Counted from the stretch's first letter, positions 33,212 through 41,259 are shown. The stretch: DNA of 64,000 bases from Nonomuraea antri (GCF_013283785.1 NZ_JABCPZ010000013.1:1-64000); one strand, 5' to 3'. Numbers and translations: made by a program. The notes: generated by a model not told the origin, from the sequence alone.

Positions 33212-33643
33212 ATGGCATATGACTTCCAAGTCGTGATCGACGCGAGTGAGCCGCACGCGCTGGCCGACTGGTGGGCGGATCTGCTGGGGTGGAACGTGGA
33301 GCCCCAGGACGAGGCGTTCATCCGCAGCATGATCGAGAAGGGCTACGCGTCCGACGACGACACCACCACGCACCACGGCGCGCTGGTGTGGAAGGCGGGC
33401 GCCGCCATCAGGCACCCGGACGGGCTCGAACGGGCGCCGCGGGTGTTGTTCCAGCTCGTGCCCGAATCCAAGACGGTGAAGAACCGGGTGCATCTGGACG
33501 TCAGGGCGGGGGCCGACAACATCGAGTCCGAGGTCGCCAGGCTCACCGAGAAGGGGGCCACGGTGCTGCATCGCGGGCAGCAGGGGCCGAACTGGTGGAT
33601 CACCATCGCCGACCCCGAGGGCAACGAGCTGTGCATCTCCTGA
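33212..33643 (+). CDS. VOC-superfamily (glyoxalase/dioxygenase-like) protein
   Basis: 143 aa. Vicinal-oxygen-chelate fold: YDFQVVIDASEPHALADWWADLLGW, RVLFQLVPESKTVKNRVHLD and the C-terminal WWITIADPEGNELCIS metal-ligand Glu region. The family binds a divalent metal and includes glyoxalases and resistance proteins. It appears to be translated from a leaderless message. It is divergent from an MBL-fold hydrolase; a shared detoxification role is possible but unproven. Confidence 0.9.
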   Translation: MAYDFQVVIDASEPHALADWWADLLGWNVEPQDEAFIRSMIEKGYASDDDTTTHHGALVWKAGAAIRHPDGLERAPRVLFQLVPESKTVKNRVHLDVRAGADNIESEVARLTEKGATVLHRGQQGPNWWITIADPEGNELCIS

Positions 33644-33671
33644 TCCGCGCCGGGGGTGGCTCGGCGGGCCT

Positions 33672-34310
33672 TCAGGTGAGGTAGGCCAGGACGGCCAGCA
33701 CCCGGCGGTGGCCGTCCGCGGCGGGCGGCAGGTCCAGCTTGGCGAAGATGTTCGCGATGTGCTTGGCCACCGCCGCCTCGGTGACGACCAGCTCGCGGGC
33801 GATCGAGGCGTTCGAGCGTCCTTCGGCGATCAGCCCCAGCACCTCCAGCTCGCGCGGCGTCAGCCGGTGCAGCGGGTCGCGCCGCCGCCGCAGCAACTGC
33901 CGCACCACCTCGGGGTCGACCACCGTGCCGCCCGCCGCCACCCGGTCGAGCGCGTCGACGAACTCACGCACGTCGCCGATCCTGTCCTTGAGCAGGTATC
34001 CGATTCCCCGACCTTCGCCGGATTCGAGGAGTTCGGCGGCGTACGTCTGCTCCACGTACTGGCTGAGCACCAGCACCGCCAGATCAGGCCGCTCCCTGCG
34101 CAGGTCGAGCGCCGCGCGCAGGCCCTCGTCGGCGAAGCCGGGCGGCATGCGCACGTCGGTCACCACGGCGTCGGGCCGGTGCTCGGCCACGGCGGCGAGC
34201 AGCGCGGGCGCGTCGCCGACCGCGGCGACGACGGTGTGGCCGAAGCGTTCGAGCAGCCCGGCCAGCCCCTCGCGGAGCAGCACCGCGTCCTCGGCGATCA
34301 CTATGCGCAC
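33672..34310 (-). CDS. NarL/FixJ-family response regulator
   Basis: 212 aa. Receiver with E7-D8, phospho-acceptor D52 (VVTDVRMPPGFADEG), an L-K in LLKDRI, and a LuxR-type helix-turn-helix (LTPRELEVLGLIAEGRSNASIARELVV...KHIANIFAKL). It overlaps the 3' end of the preceding kinase gene by ten bases (34301-34310), so they are coupled. The GFADEG loop is typical of the actinobacterial DesR-like group. Confidence 0.93.
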   Translation of the reverse strand: MRIVIAEDAVLLREGLAGLLERFGHTVVAAVGDAPALLAAVAEHRPDAVVTDVRMPPGFADEGLRAALDLRRERPDLAVLVLSQYVEQTYAAELLESGEGRGIGYLLKDRIGDVREFVDALDRVAAGGTVVDPEVVRQLLRRRRDPLHRLTPRELEVLGLIAEGRSNASIARELVVTEAAVAKHIANIFAKLDLPPAADGHRRVLAVLAYLT

Positions 34311-35479
34311 GGGATCTCCACTCGGATCGAGGTCGGCCCGCCGATCGGGCTGGACACCGACAGTCTTCCGCCCACCACCTCCAGCCGGTCGGCCAGCCCG
34401 GTCAGTCCCGTGCCCTGGTCCGGGTCGGCGCCGCCCCGGCCGTCGTCGCGTATCTCCAGGACCAGCGTGTCGCCGGTCAGCCGGCCCGCGATCGTGCCCC
34501 GGGTGGCCAGGCTGTGCTTGGCCAGGTTCGTCAGCGCCTCGCTGACCACGTAGTACGCGGTGACCTCGACGGGGGCGGGGAGTCTGCCCAGGTCGTCCAG
34601 GTCGAGGTCGATGGGGACCGGGGAGCGGCCGGCCACGTCCCGCACGGCCGCCACCAGGCCCCGGTCGGTGAGCACCGGCGAGTGCACCCCTCTGATCAGC
34701 TCGCGCAGCTCGGCCAGCGCCTGCTTGGCCTCGCCGTGCGCCTGGCGCACCAACCGGCCCGCGGGCGAGTCCTCAGGCAGGTCGAGACCGGCCAGGCCGA
34801 GCGTCACCGACAGCGACACCAGCCGCTGCTGCGCGCCGTCGTGCAGGTCGCGCTCGATCCTGCGGCGCTCCAGCTCGTAGGCGTCCACCAGGCGCGCCCG
34901 CGAGCGCACCACCGCGCCGAGGCGCGCGTCCGGCGAGTCGAGCAGCGCCCGCACCATGACGCCGCGCGCCCCCGCCCACGCGGTGACCGTGTACGCCGCC
35001 ACCGGCGTCAGCAGCGCCCCCGCCACGACCGCCACGGCCGCGACCCCGGGCGTGGCCTCCGGCTGGACCACCGGCGACGACATCAGCACCAGCGGACCGC
35101 CGACGGCGACCCCGACCATCAGCAGGTCGATCCACCACAGCGCGAGCACGGTGACCAGCGCCAGCCCCGCCTCCCTGACGCGCCCACCGGCGGGCGGCGG
35201 CCCGGCGTCGACCAGCGCGAGCCGCCGCCGCTCGAACCAGGCGACCAGCGGCACGACGGGCACGAGCACCGCGAACCCGGCGAACGCCGCGATGACCTGC
35301 CGCGGCAGCGTCCCACCCACCGCCTCCGCGAGGGCGAGCGACCCTGCGACGACCAGCGCCACGGCCGCTCCGGGGAGCAGGCTGGCCAGCAGGTACGCCA
35401 GCGAACGCCAGGGCCAGGCCGACCGGAGGAAGGGCAGCGGGCGTCTTGTCAGGGCTTCCAGGGCCGTCCCGTTGAGCAC
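34301..35479 (-). CDS. NarX-type sensor histidine kinase (HisKA_3)
   Basis: 392 aa. Four to five membrane helices in the first 180 residues without a large external loop, suggesting intramembrane sensing. H213 in RRRIERDLHDGAQQRLVSLS is the HisKA_3 phospho-site; HATPase motifs EALTNLAKHS, IRDDGRGGADPDQGTGLTGL follow. It partners the NarL-type regulator directly downstream. Start GTG 35479 is uncertain: no ribosome binding site is obvious. Confidence 0.92.
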   Translation of the reverse strand: MLNGTALEALTRRPLPFLRSAWPWRSLAYLLASLLPGAAVALVVAGSLALAEAVGGTLPRQVIAAFAGFAVLVPVVPLVAWFERRRLALVDAGPPPAGGRVREAGLALVTVLALWWIDLLMVGVAVGGPLVLMSSPVVQPEATPGVAAVAVVAGALLTPVAAYTVTAWAGARGVMVRALLDSPDARLGAVVRSRARLVDAYELERRRIERDLHDGAQQRLVSLSVTLGLAGLDLPEDSPAGRLVRQAHGEAKQALAELRELIRGVHSPVLTDRGLVAAVRDVAGRSPVPIDLDLDDLGRLPAPVEVTAYYVVSEALTNLAKHSLATRGTIAGRLTGDTLVLEIRDDGRGGADPDQGTGLTGLADRLEVVGGRLSVSSPIGGPTSIRVEIPCA

Positions 35480-35534
35480 GTGGTGAACGGTATCCCCCGG
35501 TCGGCGGGGTGAGCAGTAGCGCCAGGACTACCTC

Positions 35535-35966
35535 TCACCCGGCCCGCCGGGGGCCGGCTCGCCTGACGTGGGGCAGGACCCCGATCTGGAAGTCGTCCTC
35601 GTAGACGAGGGTCCCCGGGTCGTCGGAGCGCACGACGTCGTACGGGATGCCGTAGCGGCGCAGCAGGCTCTCCAGCGGCGCCAGCGCGACCATGAGGGAC
35701 GCGGCCGCGGGCTTGAACCACGGCACGGCGCCGATCGTGTTCCCGTCGGCGTAGTAGGGCGGGTACGGCAGCCGCGCGATGAACCAGTTGTCGACGTCGG
35801 CGAAGAGCCGATCGTCGGCGGGCGTGAGACGGCCGCCCATGCGCAGGTGATGGCAGGCGGCGAAGATGCCGACAGGCACCCCGAGCCGCCCGTAGTAGCG
35901 CACCTGGAACCGCACGTAAGGCCCGCCGCCGTCCGGTAAGGCAGTCTTCCGGCTTCCGATGCTCAC
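35535..35966 (-). CDS. Conserved actinomycete protein of unknown function
   Basis: About 143 aa from GTG 35966. Contains YVRFQVRYYGRLGVPVGIFA, a HHLRMGGRLT segment, DNWFIARLPYPPYYADGN and IGAVPWFKP. Similar proteins with a GVPVGIFAACHHL...WF..LP.PP.Y.DGN pattern occur in actinomycetes as hypothetical proteins (recalled). It could be a small cytoplasmic protein of phage-defence, conjugation or housekeeping origin; no neighbour tells. Confidence 0.6.
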   Translation of the reverse strand: MSIGSRKTALPDGGGPYVRFQVRYYGRLGVPVGIFAACHHLRMGGRLTPADDRLFADVDNWFIARLPYPPYYADGNTIGAVPWFKPAAASLMVALAPLESLLRRYGIPYDVVRSDDPGTLVYEDDFQIGVLPHVRRAGPRRAG

Positions 35967-36013
35967 GCGGGTGTTCCTACCCGGCGGCGCGGCCCTGCAC
36001 GCGCTCGTGCGGC

Positions 36014-36439
36014 TCAGGTCGGGACGGGGACCATCAGCGGTTCGGCGGCGATCCGGATCTCCTCGCTGAACGGGGTCGGGCGGAAGGTGGCAGGGTCGAG
36101 GTTGACGTTCACCCGGTAGCCGTCGGCGTGCACGATCGACCGGTCGGCGGACATGACGCGGAAGCCGTACACGCCGCTGGTGCGTCCCATCCGGTCCATC
36201 CAGAACTCGACCACGACCTCGCCCGCTCCCACGATGGGCGCGTTGTACGTGATCTTGAATTCGCGTACGGCCAGGTAGATGTCCTTGAAGCGGGAGACGG
36301 CGGGGTCGAAGTTCCATCCGGCGTCCGTCCAGAACGCGGAGATGGCGCGCTCGACGAGCAGGGCGTAACGCGAGTTGTGCAGCAGGCCCATCGCGTCGAG
36401 GTCGTCGAAGTGGATCTGGACGGTGCGGCTCTGGGTCAC
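36014..36439 (-). CDS. Acyl-CoA thioesterase (4-hydroxybenzoyl-CoA thioesterase-like, hotdog fold)
   Basis: 141 aa from GTG 36439, preceded by GGAGGA. Hotdog-fold signature: VQIHFDDLDAMGLLHNSRY with the catalytic Asp (HFDDLDAMGLLHN), then REFKITYNAPIVGAGEVVVE and RSIVHADGYRVNVNLD. It hydrolyses acyl-CoA thioesters. It starts two bases after the TetR-family gene stop, so the two form an operon under TetR control. Confidence 0.9.
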   Translation of the reverse strand: MTQSRTVQIHFDDLDAMGLLHNSRYALLVERAISAFWTDAGWNFDPAVSRFKDIYLAVREFKITYNAPIVGAGEVVVEFWMDRMGRTSGVYGFRVMSADRSIVHADGYRVNVNLDPATFRPTPFSEEIRIAAEPLMVPVPT

Positions 36440-36441
36440 GT

Positions 36442-37086
36442 TCAGTCCTCCGGGAGGAGCGCGGGGTCGGTGGTCAGTGCGCGCAGGCGGCTCAGCACCG
36501 CGCGGCGGGCCCGCTGGTAGGCGGCCTCGGGCCGGTCGAGCAGCCGGGTGTGGGTGATCGCGGTCTCGCCGAGCGCGTCGATCTCGTACGCGAGCTGCGC
36601 GGAGTCGGTGCCCTGCGGCAGCTCGCCAAGTTCCACGGCCTCGTCGGCGAGGCGGGCGATGAGCGCGAGCCAGTCGGCCAGCGCCTGCCCGATCCGTTCC
36701 TTGACGCTGCCGGGGCGGTCGTCGAACTCGACCTGGGCGGCGAAGAAGAAGCACCCGCCGGGCAGTACGCCGTCGGCGTAGAAGCGCAGGCGCGACTCGT
36801 GCAGCGCCAGCAGCCTGCGCACGCCCTTGGGCGCCTGCATCGCCGGCTGGACGACCTCGTCGACGAACTGGCGGGCGGCCCACTCGATGGCGTCGAGCTG
36901 GAGCTGCTCCTTGTCACGCCAGTGGGCGAAGAATCCGGACTTGCTCACGCCGGTGGCGGTTGCCAGCGCGCCCAGGGTCAGGCCGTCCAGGCCGTGGACG
37001 GAGGCCAGCGAGACCGCCTGGGCCAGGATGGCCTCCCGGCTGCGCTGGCCGCGGGCCCGGCGACCGTCCTCTTTGGTGTCGGTCAT
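36442..37086 (-). CDS. TetR/AcrR-family transcriptional regulator
   Basis: 214 aa from ATG 37086 (GTG 37095 is an alternative). N-terminal helix-turn-helix: REAILAQAVSLASVHGLDGL, LGALATATGVSKSGFFAHWRDKEQL. C-terminal ligand domain of about 140 residues similar to TetR_C family 16-like regulators. It overlaps functionally with the thioesterase gene two bases downstream and probably represses both; the operator lies across its own promoter. Confidence 0.93.
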   Translation of the reverse strand: MTDTKEDGRRARGQRSREAILAQAVSLASVHGLDGLTLGALATATGVSKSGFFAHWRDKEQLQLDAIEWAARQFVDEVVQPAMQAPKGVRRLLALHESRLRFYADGVLPGGCFFFAAQVEFDDRPGSVKERIGQALADWLALIARLADEAVELGELPQGTDSAQLAYEIDALGETAITHTRLLDRPEAAYQRARRAVLSRLRALTTDPALLPED

Positions 37087-37103
37087 GGACGACACCTTAC
37101 CTT

Positions 37104-37130
37104 AACGACCGATCGTTCTTTTAGATTATC
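37104..37130 (-). promoter_or_regulatory. TetR-type operator and -10 box
   Basis: Palindrome AACGACCGATCGTT (37104-37117) lies just downstream of minus-strand GATAAT (37130-37125), so a dimer there would cover the transcription start of the TetR-thioesterase operon. Confidence 0.6.
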
Positions 37131-37145
37131 TAGAAGCGAGGTTTC

Positions 37146-37997
37146 TCAGAAGAGGGTCAGCGGCTCCGACGGCATCGGCTCGGGCAGCGGCTCCACCTCC
37201 GGCACCCGGGCGCGGACCTCGTCGTGGAACCGGCGGGCGAGCGACAGCGCGTCGGCGTTGTCCGGGGTGTGGACGAACACCGTCGGCGACCGGCCTTCAC
37301 GCAGCCAGCCGGCCACCGTACCGACCCAGTGCTGCCAGCCCTCGACCGTGCGGTCCGTGGCGTCCCTGCCGAGATAACGCACGATGGGACGGTCGGTGAG
37401 CGCCGCCGACCGGCGGGGCACGCGCGGCTTCTTGGTCCAGGCGTCGCGCTCGGCGTCGCTGGTGGGCGGGCTCTGGAACAGCGTGACCGTGTCGAACGGC
37501 ACCCACTCGGCGTCCACCGGGGAGAGCACCTGCTCCAGCAGGCGTATCGACCGTTCGTCTTCGAAGAACGCGCGGTGCCGCACCTCGACCGCGTACCGGT
37601 GGTCGGTCGGCAGCCGGCGCAGGAACGCGGCGAGCGTGCCCAGATCGCCCGGGCCGAACGAGCCGGGCAACTGGATCCAGTAGGCGTGCACCCGCGGGCC
37701 CAGCGGTTCCATCGTGTCCAGGAACGCGCGCAGCTCCTCGTCCGCGCCGGTCAGGCGGCGTTCGTGGGTGATGGGTTTGGGCAGCTTGACGACGAATCGG
37801 AAGCTCGGATCGGTCTGCGCGGCCCACGACTCGACGGTGGACCTGGCCGGGGTCGCGTAGAACGTGGTGTTGCCCTCGACCGCGTTGCACCAGGTGGAGT
37901 AGGCGCGCAGGCGTTCGCCGGGTGGGAGGGGGTGCGGCAGGAACCGGCCCTGCCAGGGGGTGTGGTTCCACATCGCGCATCCCACATGAAGCCGCAT
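37146..37997 (-). CDS. DUF72 family protein (YecE-like TIM barrel)
   Basis: 283 aa. Starts MRLHVGCAMWNHTPWQGRF, then TWCNAVEGNTTFYATP, FRFVVKLPKPITHERRL, YAVEVRHRAFF and a C-terminal FVHTPDNADALSLARRFHDE. DUF72 proteins adopt a TIM barrel of unknown catalytic role. The gene has a leaderless-type box seven bases before ATG 37997 and a 30-base tandem repeat behind it. Confidence 0.92.
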   Translation of the reverse strand: MRLHVGCAMWNHTPWQGRFLPHPLPPGERLRAYSTWCNAVEGNTTFYATPARSTVESWAAQTDPSFRFVVKLPKPITHERRLTGADEELRAFLDTMEPLGPRVHAYWIQLPGSFGPGDLGTLAAFLRRLPTDHRYAVEVRHRAFFEDERSIRLLEQVLSPVDAEWVPFDTVTLFQSPPTSDAERDAWTKKPRVPRRSAALTDRPIVRYLGRDATDRTVEGWQHWVGTVAGWLREGRSPTVFVHTPDNADALSLARRFHDEVRARVPEVEPLPEPMPSEPLTLF

Positions 37998-38004
37998 ACG
38001 TTCG

Positions 38005-38010
38005 ACGCTA
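38005..38010 (-). promoter_or_regulatory. Leaderless-type -10 box for the DUF72 gene
   Basis: Minus-strand TAGCGT, seven bases, ATG at 37997. Confidence 0.35.
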
Positions 38011-38036
38011 CCAAGGCCGGAACGCCGGCTCTGTTC

Positions 38037-38155
38037 GTCGGGTCGTTTGCCAGGGCGGTCCTGTTTGTCGGGTCGTTTGCCAGGGCGGTCCCGTTTGTCG
38101 GGTCGTTGCCAGGGCGGTCCCGTTTGTCAGGTCGTTTGCCAGGGCGGTCCCGTTT
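38037..38155. repeat. Four tandem 30-bp repeats between divergent genes
   Basis: Units start at 38037, 38067, 38097 and 38126, each GTCGGGTCGTTTGCCAGGGC followed by GGTCCCGTTT. Copies are 30, 30, 29 and 30 bases; the third lacks one T, breaking any reading frame. They fill the gap between the divergent DUF72 and YcxB-like genes. There are no unique spacers, so not a CRISPR array. Confidence 0.9.
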
Positions 38156-38192
38156 GCCACGTCGGCCGCTTCCCTCGATCATGGTCGGCACC

Positions 38193-38669
38193 ATGGACTT
38201 CACCGTCACCTACCACCCCAGCCCCGACGAAGTGGCCCGGGCGCTGCAGCAGGGCCTGCGGCGGCAGCTCAGGCTCGGCTACCTGGCCGCGCCCGCCGCG
38301 CTGGTCCTGCTGGGGGTGGTCTGTGTGGTGGTCGGGTCGCGCGGGGTGGCGATCGGGTCGTTCGTCGCCGCCGTCCTGTTCCCGTTCGTGCTCAACCTGT
38401 CGATCCGCCGTACCGCCCGGCGGCAGCTCGCCTACCTGTGCGTGCCCACCACGCTCCACGTGACCGGCGACGGGTACGAGTGCCGGACCGAGCAGTCGAC
38501 CACGACGATGCGGTGGTCGCTGTTCAGCCAGGTCGTGAGCGCGCCGGAGTTCTGGCTGCTGTTCGTCGGCAAGCAGTGTGCGGGGTTCCTGCCTCGGCGT
38601 GCGTTCGACCCCGAGCAGCAGGCCGAACTCGACCGCTTCATCGCGGCACGTCAGGTCGGGGCGGCCTGA
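38193..38669 (+). CDS. YcxB-like small membrane protein
   Basis: 158 aa from ATG 38193 (ATG 38181 also possible). N-terminal cytoplasmic part FTVTYHPSPDEVARALQQGL, two helices (about 29-48 and 51-69), then a YcxB-type C-terminal domain: VTGDGYECRTEQSTTTMRWS, FSQVVSAPEFWLLFVGKQ and LPRRAFDPEQQAELDRFI. Function unknown. Nothing links it to neighbours. Confidence 0.82.
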   Translation: MDFTVTYHPSPDEVARALQQGLRRQLRLGYLAAPAALVLLGVVCVVVGSRGVAIGSFVAAVLFPFVLNLSIRRTARRQLAYLCVPTTLHVTGDGYECRTEQSTTTMRWSLFSQVVSAPEFWLLFVGKQCAGFLPRRAFDPEQQAELDRFIAARQVGAA

Positions 38670-38703
38670 GACGCGTCTGCCTCGAACTGTCGGTGACCGT
38701 CTC

Positions 38704-38709
38704 TACGAT
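38704..38709 (+). promoter_or_regulatory. Leaderless-type -10 box
   Basis: TACGAT, six bases (CACCGC), ATG at 38716. Confidence 0.45.
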
Positions 38710-38715
38710 CACCGC

Positions 38716-39141
38716 ATGTTCGGCATGACTCCGGGTGAGACGTTCCTCGTCATCCTGCTCATCGCCATCGTCGGGGTCGGGGTCAGGCGTCGCCGGGTGG
38801 GCCGGGTTCACGTCGATCTGGGGTTCATCACGCCCATCGGCGTCCAGGTCCGGGCCCACGATCTCATCGAGGCGGGCCGGTTCGCCGACGCCGTCCGGCT
38901 GATCAGGAAGGAGTCGCAGGTGCCGCGGCGCACCGCGGTCGCGGTGGCGCAGGCGCTGCGGGCGGGTGAGGTGCTTCCGGACTTCCCGATGGCCTGGGAC
39001 GGCGACCTCGCCGACCGGGTTCGCGAACTGCTCGCGGCCGGCAACCGCAAGGAAGCCGTCTTCCTGACCCGGATCACCGAGGATCTGGGCCTGTCCGAGG
39101 CCGAGGCGTTCGTCGATTCGCTCGCACGGGAACCGCGCTGA
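38716..39141 (+). CDS. Small membrane-anchored hypothetical protein
   Basis: 141 aa. One N-terminal helix (about 6-23, GETFLVILLIAIVGVGV) followed by RRRR and a soluble helical part with paired halves: AGRFADAVRLIRKESQVPRR and AGNRKEAVFLTRITEDLGLS, which resemble repeats of a ribosomal L7/L12-C-terminal-like helical motif. Function not recognised. The ATG follows a leaderless-type box. Confidence 0.75.
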   Translation: MFGMTPGETFLVILLIAIVGVGVRRRRVGRVHVDLGFITPIGVQVRAHDLIEAGRFADAVRLIRKESQVPRRTAVAVAQALRAGEVLPDFPMAWDGDLADRVRELLAAGNRKEAVFLTRITEDLGLSEAEAFVDSLAREPR

Positions 39142-39182
39142 AGGGCTCAGAAAATGGGGCGTCCGTGCTCATGTCCGGCCCG

Positions 39183-39188
39183 TAGGGT
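39183..39188 (+). promoter_or_regulatory. Leaderless-type -10 box for the GNAT gene
   Basis: TAGGGT, six bases (TCTCGC), ATG at 39195. Confidence 0.4.
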
Positions 39189-39194
39189 TCTCGC

Positions 39195-39668
39195 ATGTCG
39201 AAGACCCTCCGCCTCGCGCCCGTCACGCCCGCCAACATCGAGACCGCCCTCGCGATCAAGGTCCGCCCCGATCAGGAGCGCCTGGTCGCGCCGGTGGCGA
39301 AGTCGCTGGCCGAGGCGTACGTGTATCCGCAGGTGGCCTGGCCGCGCCTCATACTCGACGGCGACAAGGCGGTCGGCTTCGTGATGGCGTTCTTCGACAT
39401 CGACTGGGACGGCAAGGGCGTCGATTTCCGGTCCGGCCTGTGGCGTCTCAACGTGTCGCCCGAGGCGCAGGGACGCGGCATCGGCCGCTTCGCCGTCGAC
39501 GCGGTGGCCGCCGAGCTGAGGCGGCGCGGCGGGACGCAGCTGTACGTCACCTGGGAACCGGGCGAGGACGGGCCGGTGGGCTTTTATCGGAGGCTGGGGT
39601 TCCAGCTCACGGGTGAGACCAGCGAGGGCGAGACGGTCGGCGTCCTGGCCCTGCCCGACCTGGCGTAA
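39195..39668 (+). CDS. GNAT-family N-acetyltransferase
   Basis: 157 aa. GNAT fold with motif A LNVSPEAQGRGIGRFAVDAV (acetyl-CoA pyrophosphate loop QGRGIG), RLAPVTPANIETALAIKV start and the terminal YVTWEPGEDGPVGFYRRLGF characteristic of spermidine acetyltransferase-like members. The acceptor substrate is unknown. Single gene. Confidence 0.92.
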   Translation: MSKTLRLAPVTPANIETALAIKVRPDQERLVAPVAKSLAEAYVYPQVAWPRLILDGDKAVGFVMAFFDIDWDGKGVDFRSGLWRLNVSPEAQGRGIGRFAVDAVAAELRRRGGTQLYVTWEPGEDGPVGFYRRLGFQLTGETSEGETVGVLALPDLA

Positions 39669-39887
39669 CGGCGGGCCCCGGCGAACAGCACGTCGGCCAG
39701 TTGGATCCGCCAGGGACCTCGGCCGACTGGGTCTGCCGCGCACGTCTTCCGGCTGGATCAGCCAGGTGCCGCGGCCGACCGGTCTTGCCGCCAGGGCCTC
39801 GGTCGTTCGCGCGGCGGCAGGGGCTTCTCCCCCGTCCAGGGGAGGCGACTCGCTCGCCGTAGGGAGTCGCCCCCGAGATGCGCACCC
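39669..39887. repeat. Non-coding stretch with imperfect direct repeats and hairpins
   Basis: An imperfect about 40-base phrase occurs at about 39702 and 39754 (TGGATC[C/A]GCCAGG...CGGCCGAC[T/C]GG). Further on, CTCCCC/GGGGAG and GGCGACTC (39843-39850)/GAGTCGCC hairpins can form. They may end the GNAT transcript. Confidence 0.45.
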
Positions 39888-39893
39888 TACGGT
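39888..39893 (+). promoter_or_regulatory. Leaderless-type -10 box
   Basis: TACGGT, seven bases (CGACGTC), ATG at 39901. Confidence 0.35.
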
Positions 39894-39900
39894 CGACGTC

Positions 39901-40353
39901 ATGGTTGGTTCTGATCGTCCGCGCAGGTGGCCGGCTTATGCGGTGGCGGCGCTGCTCCTCGGCTACGCCGCGGGGAAGGCCGCCTTCGCCATGCAGTCCA
40001 GGCTCGGGTTCCCCGGCGGCCCGCCCGTCCACGCCGCCGAGGCGCAAAGCTACTTCATGGACGCCGCCATCGCCCAGTGGTTCGCGTCCGCGACCGGCGT
40101 GCTCGCCGCGATCGTCGCCATCGCCACAGTGACGACGCTGGGACGCCGAGTGCCCAGGATGTTGATGCTGTTCGTCCTGACCGTGATGCTGCTGGCCGTG
40201 GGCGGCGGCGCGGGCATCATGATCCTGGACGGTTTCGTCGGCCTGGGCGTGGGCTGGCAGTGGTACCACGGTGTCCTGGGGATCCTGGTGATCGCACTGT
40301 CCCTGGAGATGACCCGGTCGTACGCGACCGCGACGAGACCGGTGAGCCGATGA
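39901..40353 (+). CDS. Four-helix membrane protein of unknown function
   Basis: 150 aa with hydrophobic helices at about 10-28, 56-76, 85-105 and 115-137. Between helices 1 and 2 lies FAMQSRLGFPGGPPVHAAEA. It resembles small integral membrane proteins annotated DUF3995-like, but I cannot confirm this. Leaderless-type box upstream. Confidence 0.65.
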   Translation: MVGSDRPRRWPAYAVAALLLGYAAGKAAFAMQSRLGFPGGPPVHAAEAQSYFMDAAIAQWFASATGVLAAIVAIATVTTLGRRVPRMLMLFVLTVMLLAVGGGAGIMILDGFVGLGVGWQWYHGVLGILVIALSLEMTRSYATATRPVSR

Positions 40354-40371
40354 TTCGCGCGCGGACGAGGC

Positions 40372-40377
40372 TACGCT
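40372..40377 (+). promoter_or_regulatory. Leaderless-type -10 box
   Basis: TACGCT, seven bases (GTCGCGC), GTG at 40385. Confidence 0.35.
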
Positions 40378-40384
40378 GTCGCGC

Positions 40385-40597
40385 GTGATCGTCGACCAAC
40401 CGGTCTATTTCGTGATCCACTCAGCGGACCTGACGCCCGAGCAGATCACCCGGCACCTGCGTGTCGAACCGACGGAAACCGAAGTGAAGCAGTCGCGGCG
40501 CGGCAAGCGGGACGGACGCCTGATCCCGTCACAGCACGAGTGGAGGCTGGACTCGGATCTTGCGACTTTCCCGAGTCGGTGGCCGTCTCCTCCATGA
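40385..40597 (+). pseudogene. Truncated DUF4279-like protein
   Basis: 70 aa from GTG 40385. YFVIHSADLTPEQITRHLRV and a HEWRLDSDL segment match the N-terminal half of DUF4279 proteins (usually 130 aa or more, recalled). In-frame it ends LATFPSRWPSPP. Another frame just after DSDL reads CDFPESVAVSSMIQLAEGFA and ends near 40650, which looks more protein-like, so a frameshift or deletion probably inactivated the gene. Confidence 0.5.
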
Positions 40598-40640
40598 TCC
40601 AGCTGGCCGAGGGGTTCGCGACGGTCCCCGTCCCGTCCGG

Positions 40641-41105
40641 TCAGGCGGAATGACCTGCGGCCTGACCTCGCCGACGGACGGGGAAGGCCTGTGAGTCGTA
40701 ACCGGCCCACCGCAGCAGGACGATGGCGAAGCCGACGAGGGCCGTGCCCGCCCCGGAGAAGAAGGCCAGGAACGCCGCTGCGAACTCCGCGTCCGTGTCG
40801 CCCAGCCCGGTCGCCTCACCGTCGACCCAGCCCACCGTGGTCCAGGCCAGGACGATGACGGTCAGCCCGAACACGGTAGTGATCGTGCCGAGGATGTAGC
40901 CGGGAGCACGCGTCCATACCTTCGCGATCGCCAGGGCGAGTCCGACCACGAACCCGAGCGGGACGGTCACGAGCTGCCCGAGCTCCAACCCGATCAGCGC
41001 GCCCAGCGCGCCGTGCTCGAACCCGTCACCACGCGGCCTCCACAGCGGCGGCACCGCCAGCACCCCGCCGATCAGGCCGATCGCCAGCAACCGTAGTAAC
41101 GCCAT
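40641..41105 (-). CDS. Four-helix membrane protein of unknown function
   Basis: 154 aa from ATG 41105. Helices at about 3-20, 33-58, 70-92 and 108-130; polar loop TVGWVDGEATGLGDTDAEF between helices 3 and 4; basic end RRRGQAAGHS. No family recognised. The longer frame to 41525 covers sequence antisense to the next gene's 3' region and is not supported. Confidence 0.6.
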   Translation of the reverse strand: MALLRLLAIGLIGGVLAVPPLWRPRGDGFEHGALGALIGLELGQLVTVPLGFVVGLALAIAKVWTRAPGYILGTITTVFGLTVIVLAWTTVGWVDGEATGLGDTDAEFAAAFLAFFSGAGTALVGFAIVLLRWAGYDSQAFPVRRRGQAAGHSA

Positions 41106-41259
41106 GCATCTCATGATCGCGCACCCGGCCCGCCGCCCGGGTGTTCTCGGCGCAACTCGCCACCGTCCCCGCGCCTGGACGCGCGTCGGTGAGCAGCCCC
41201 GCACCACCAGCACGCTGCACGGACCGCGGGCAGCGGTCACCCGCCCACCGGACCGCTTC

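Noticed and set aside
38037-38155. Short direct repeats as a CRISPR array
   Set aside because: The units are contiguous with no unique spacers and no cas genes are present.
39607-40269. 220-codon minus-strand frame over the repeats and membrane-protein gene
   Set aside because: Arg/Pro/Gly-rich product antisense to a clear four-helix protein; repeats are non-coding.
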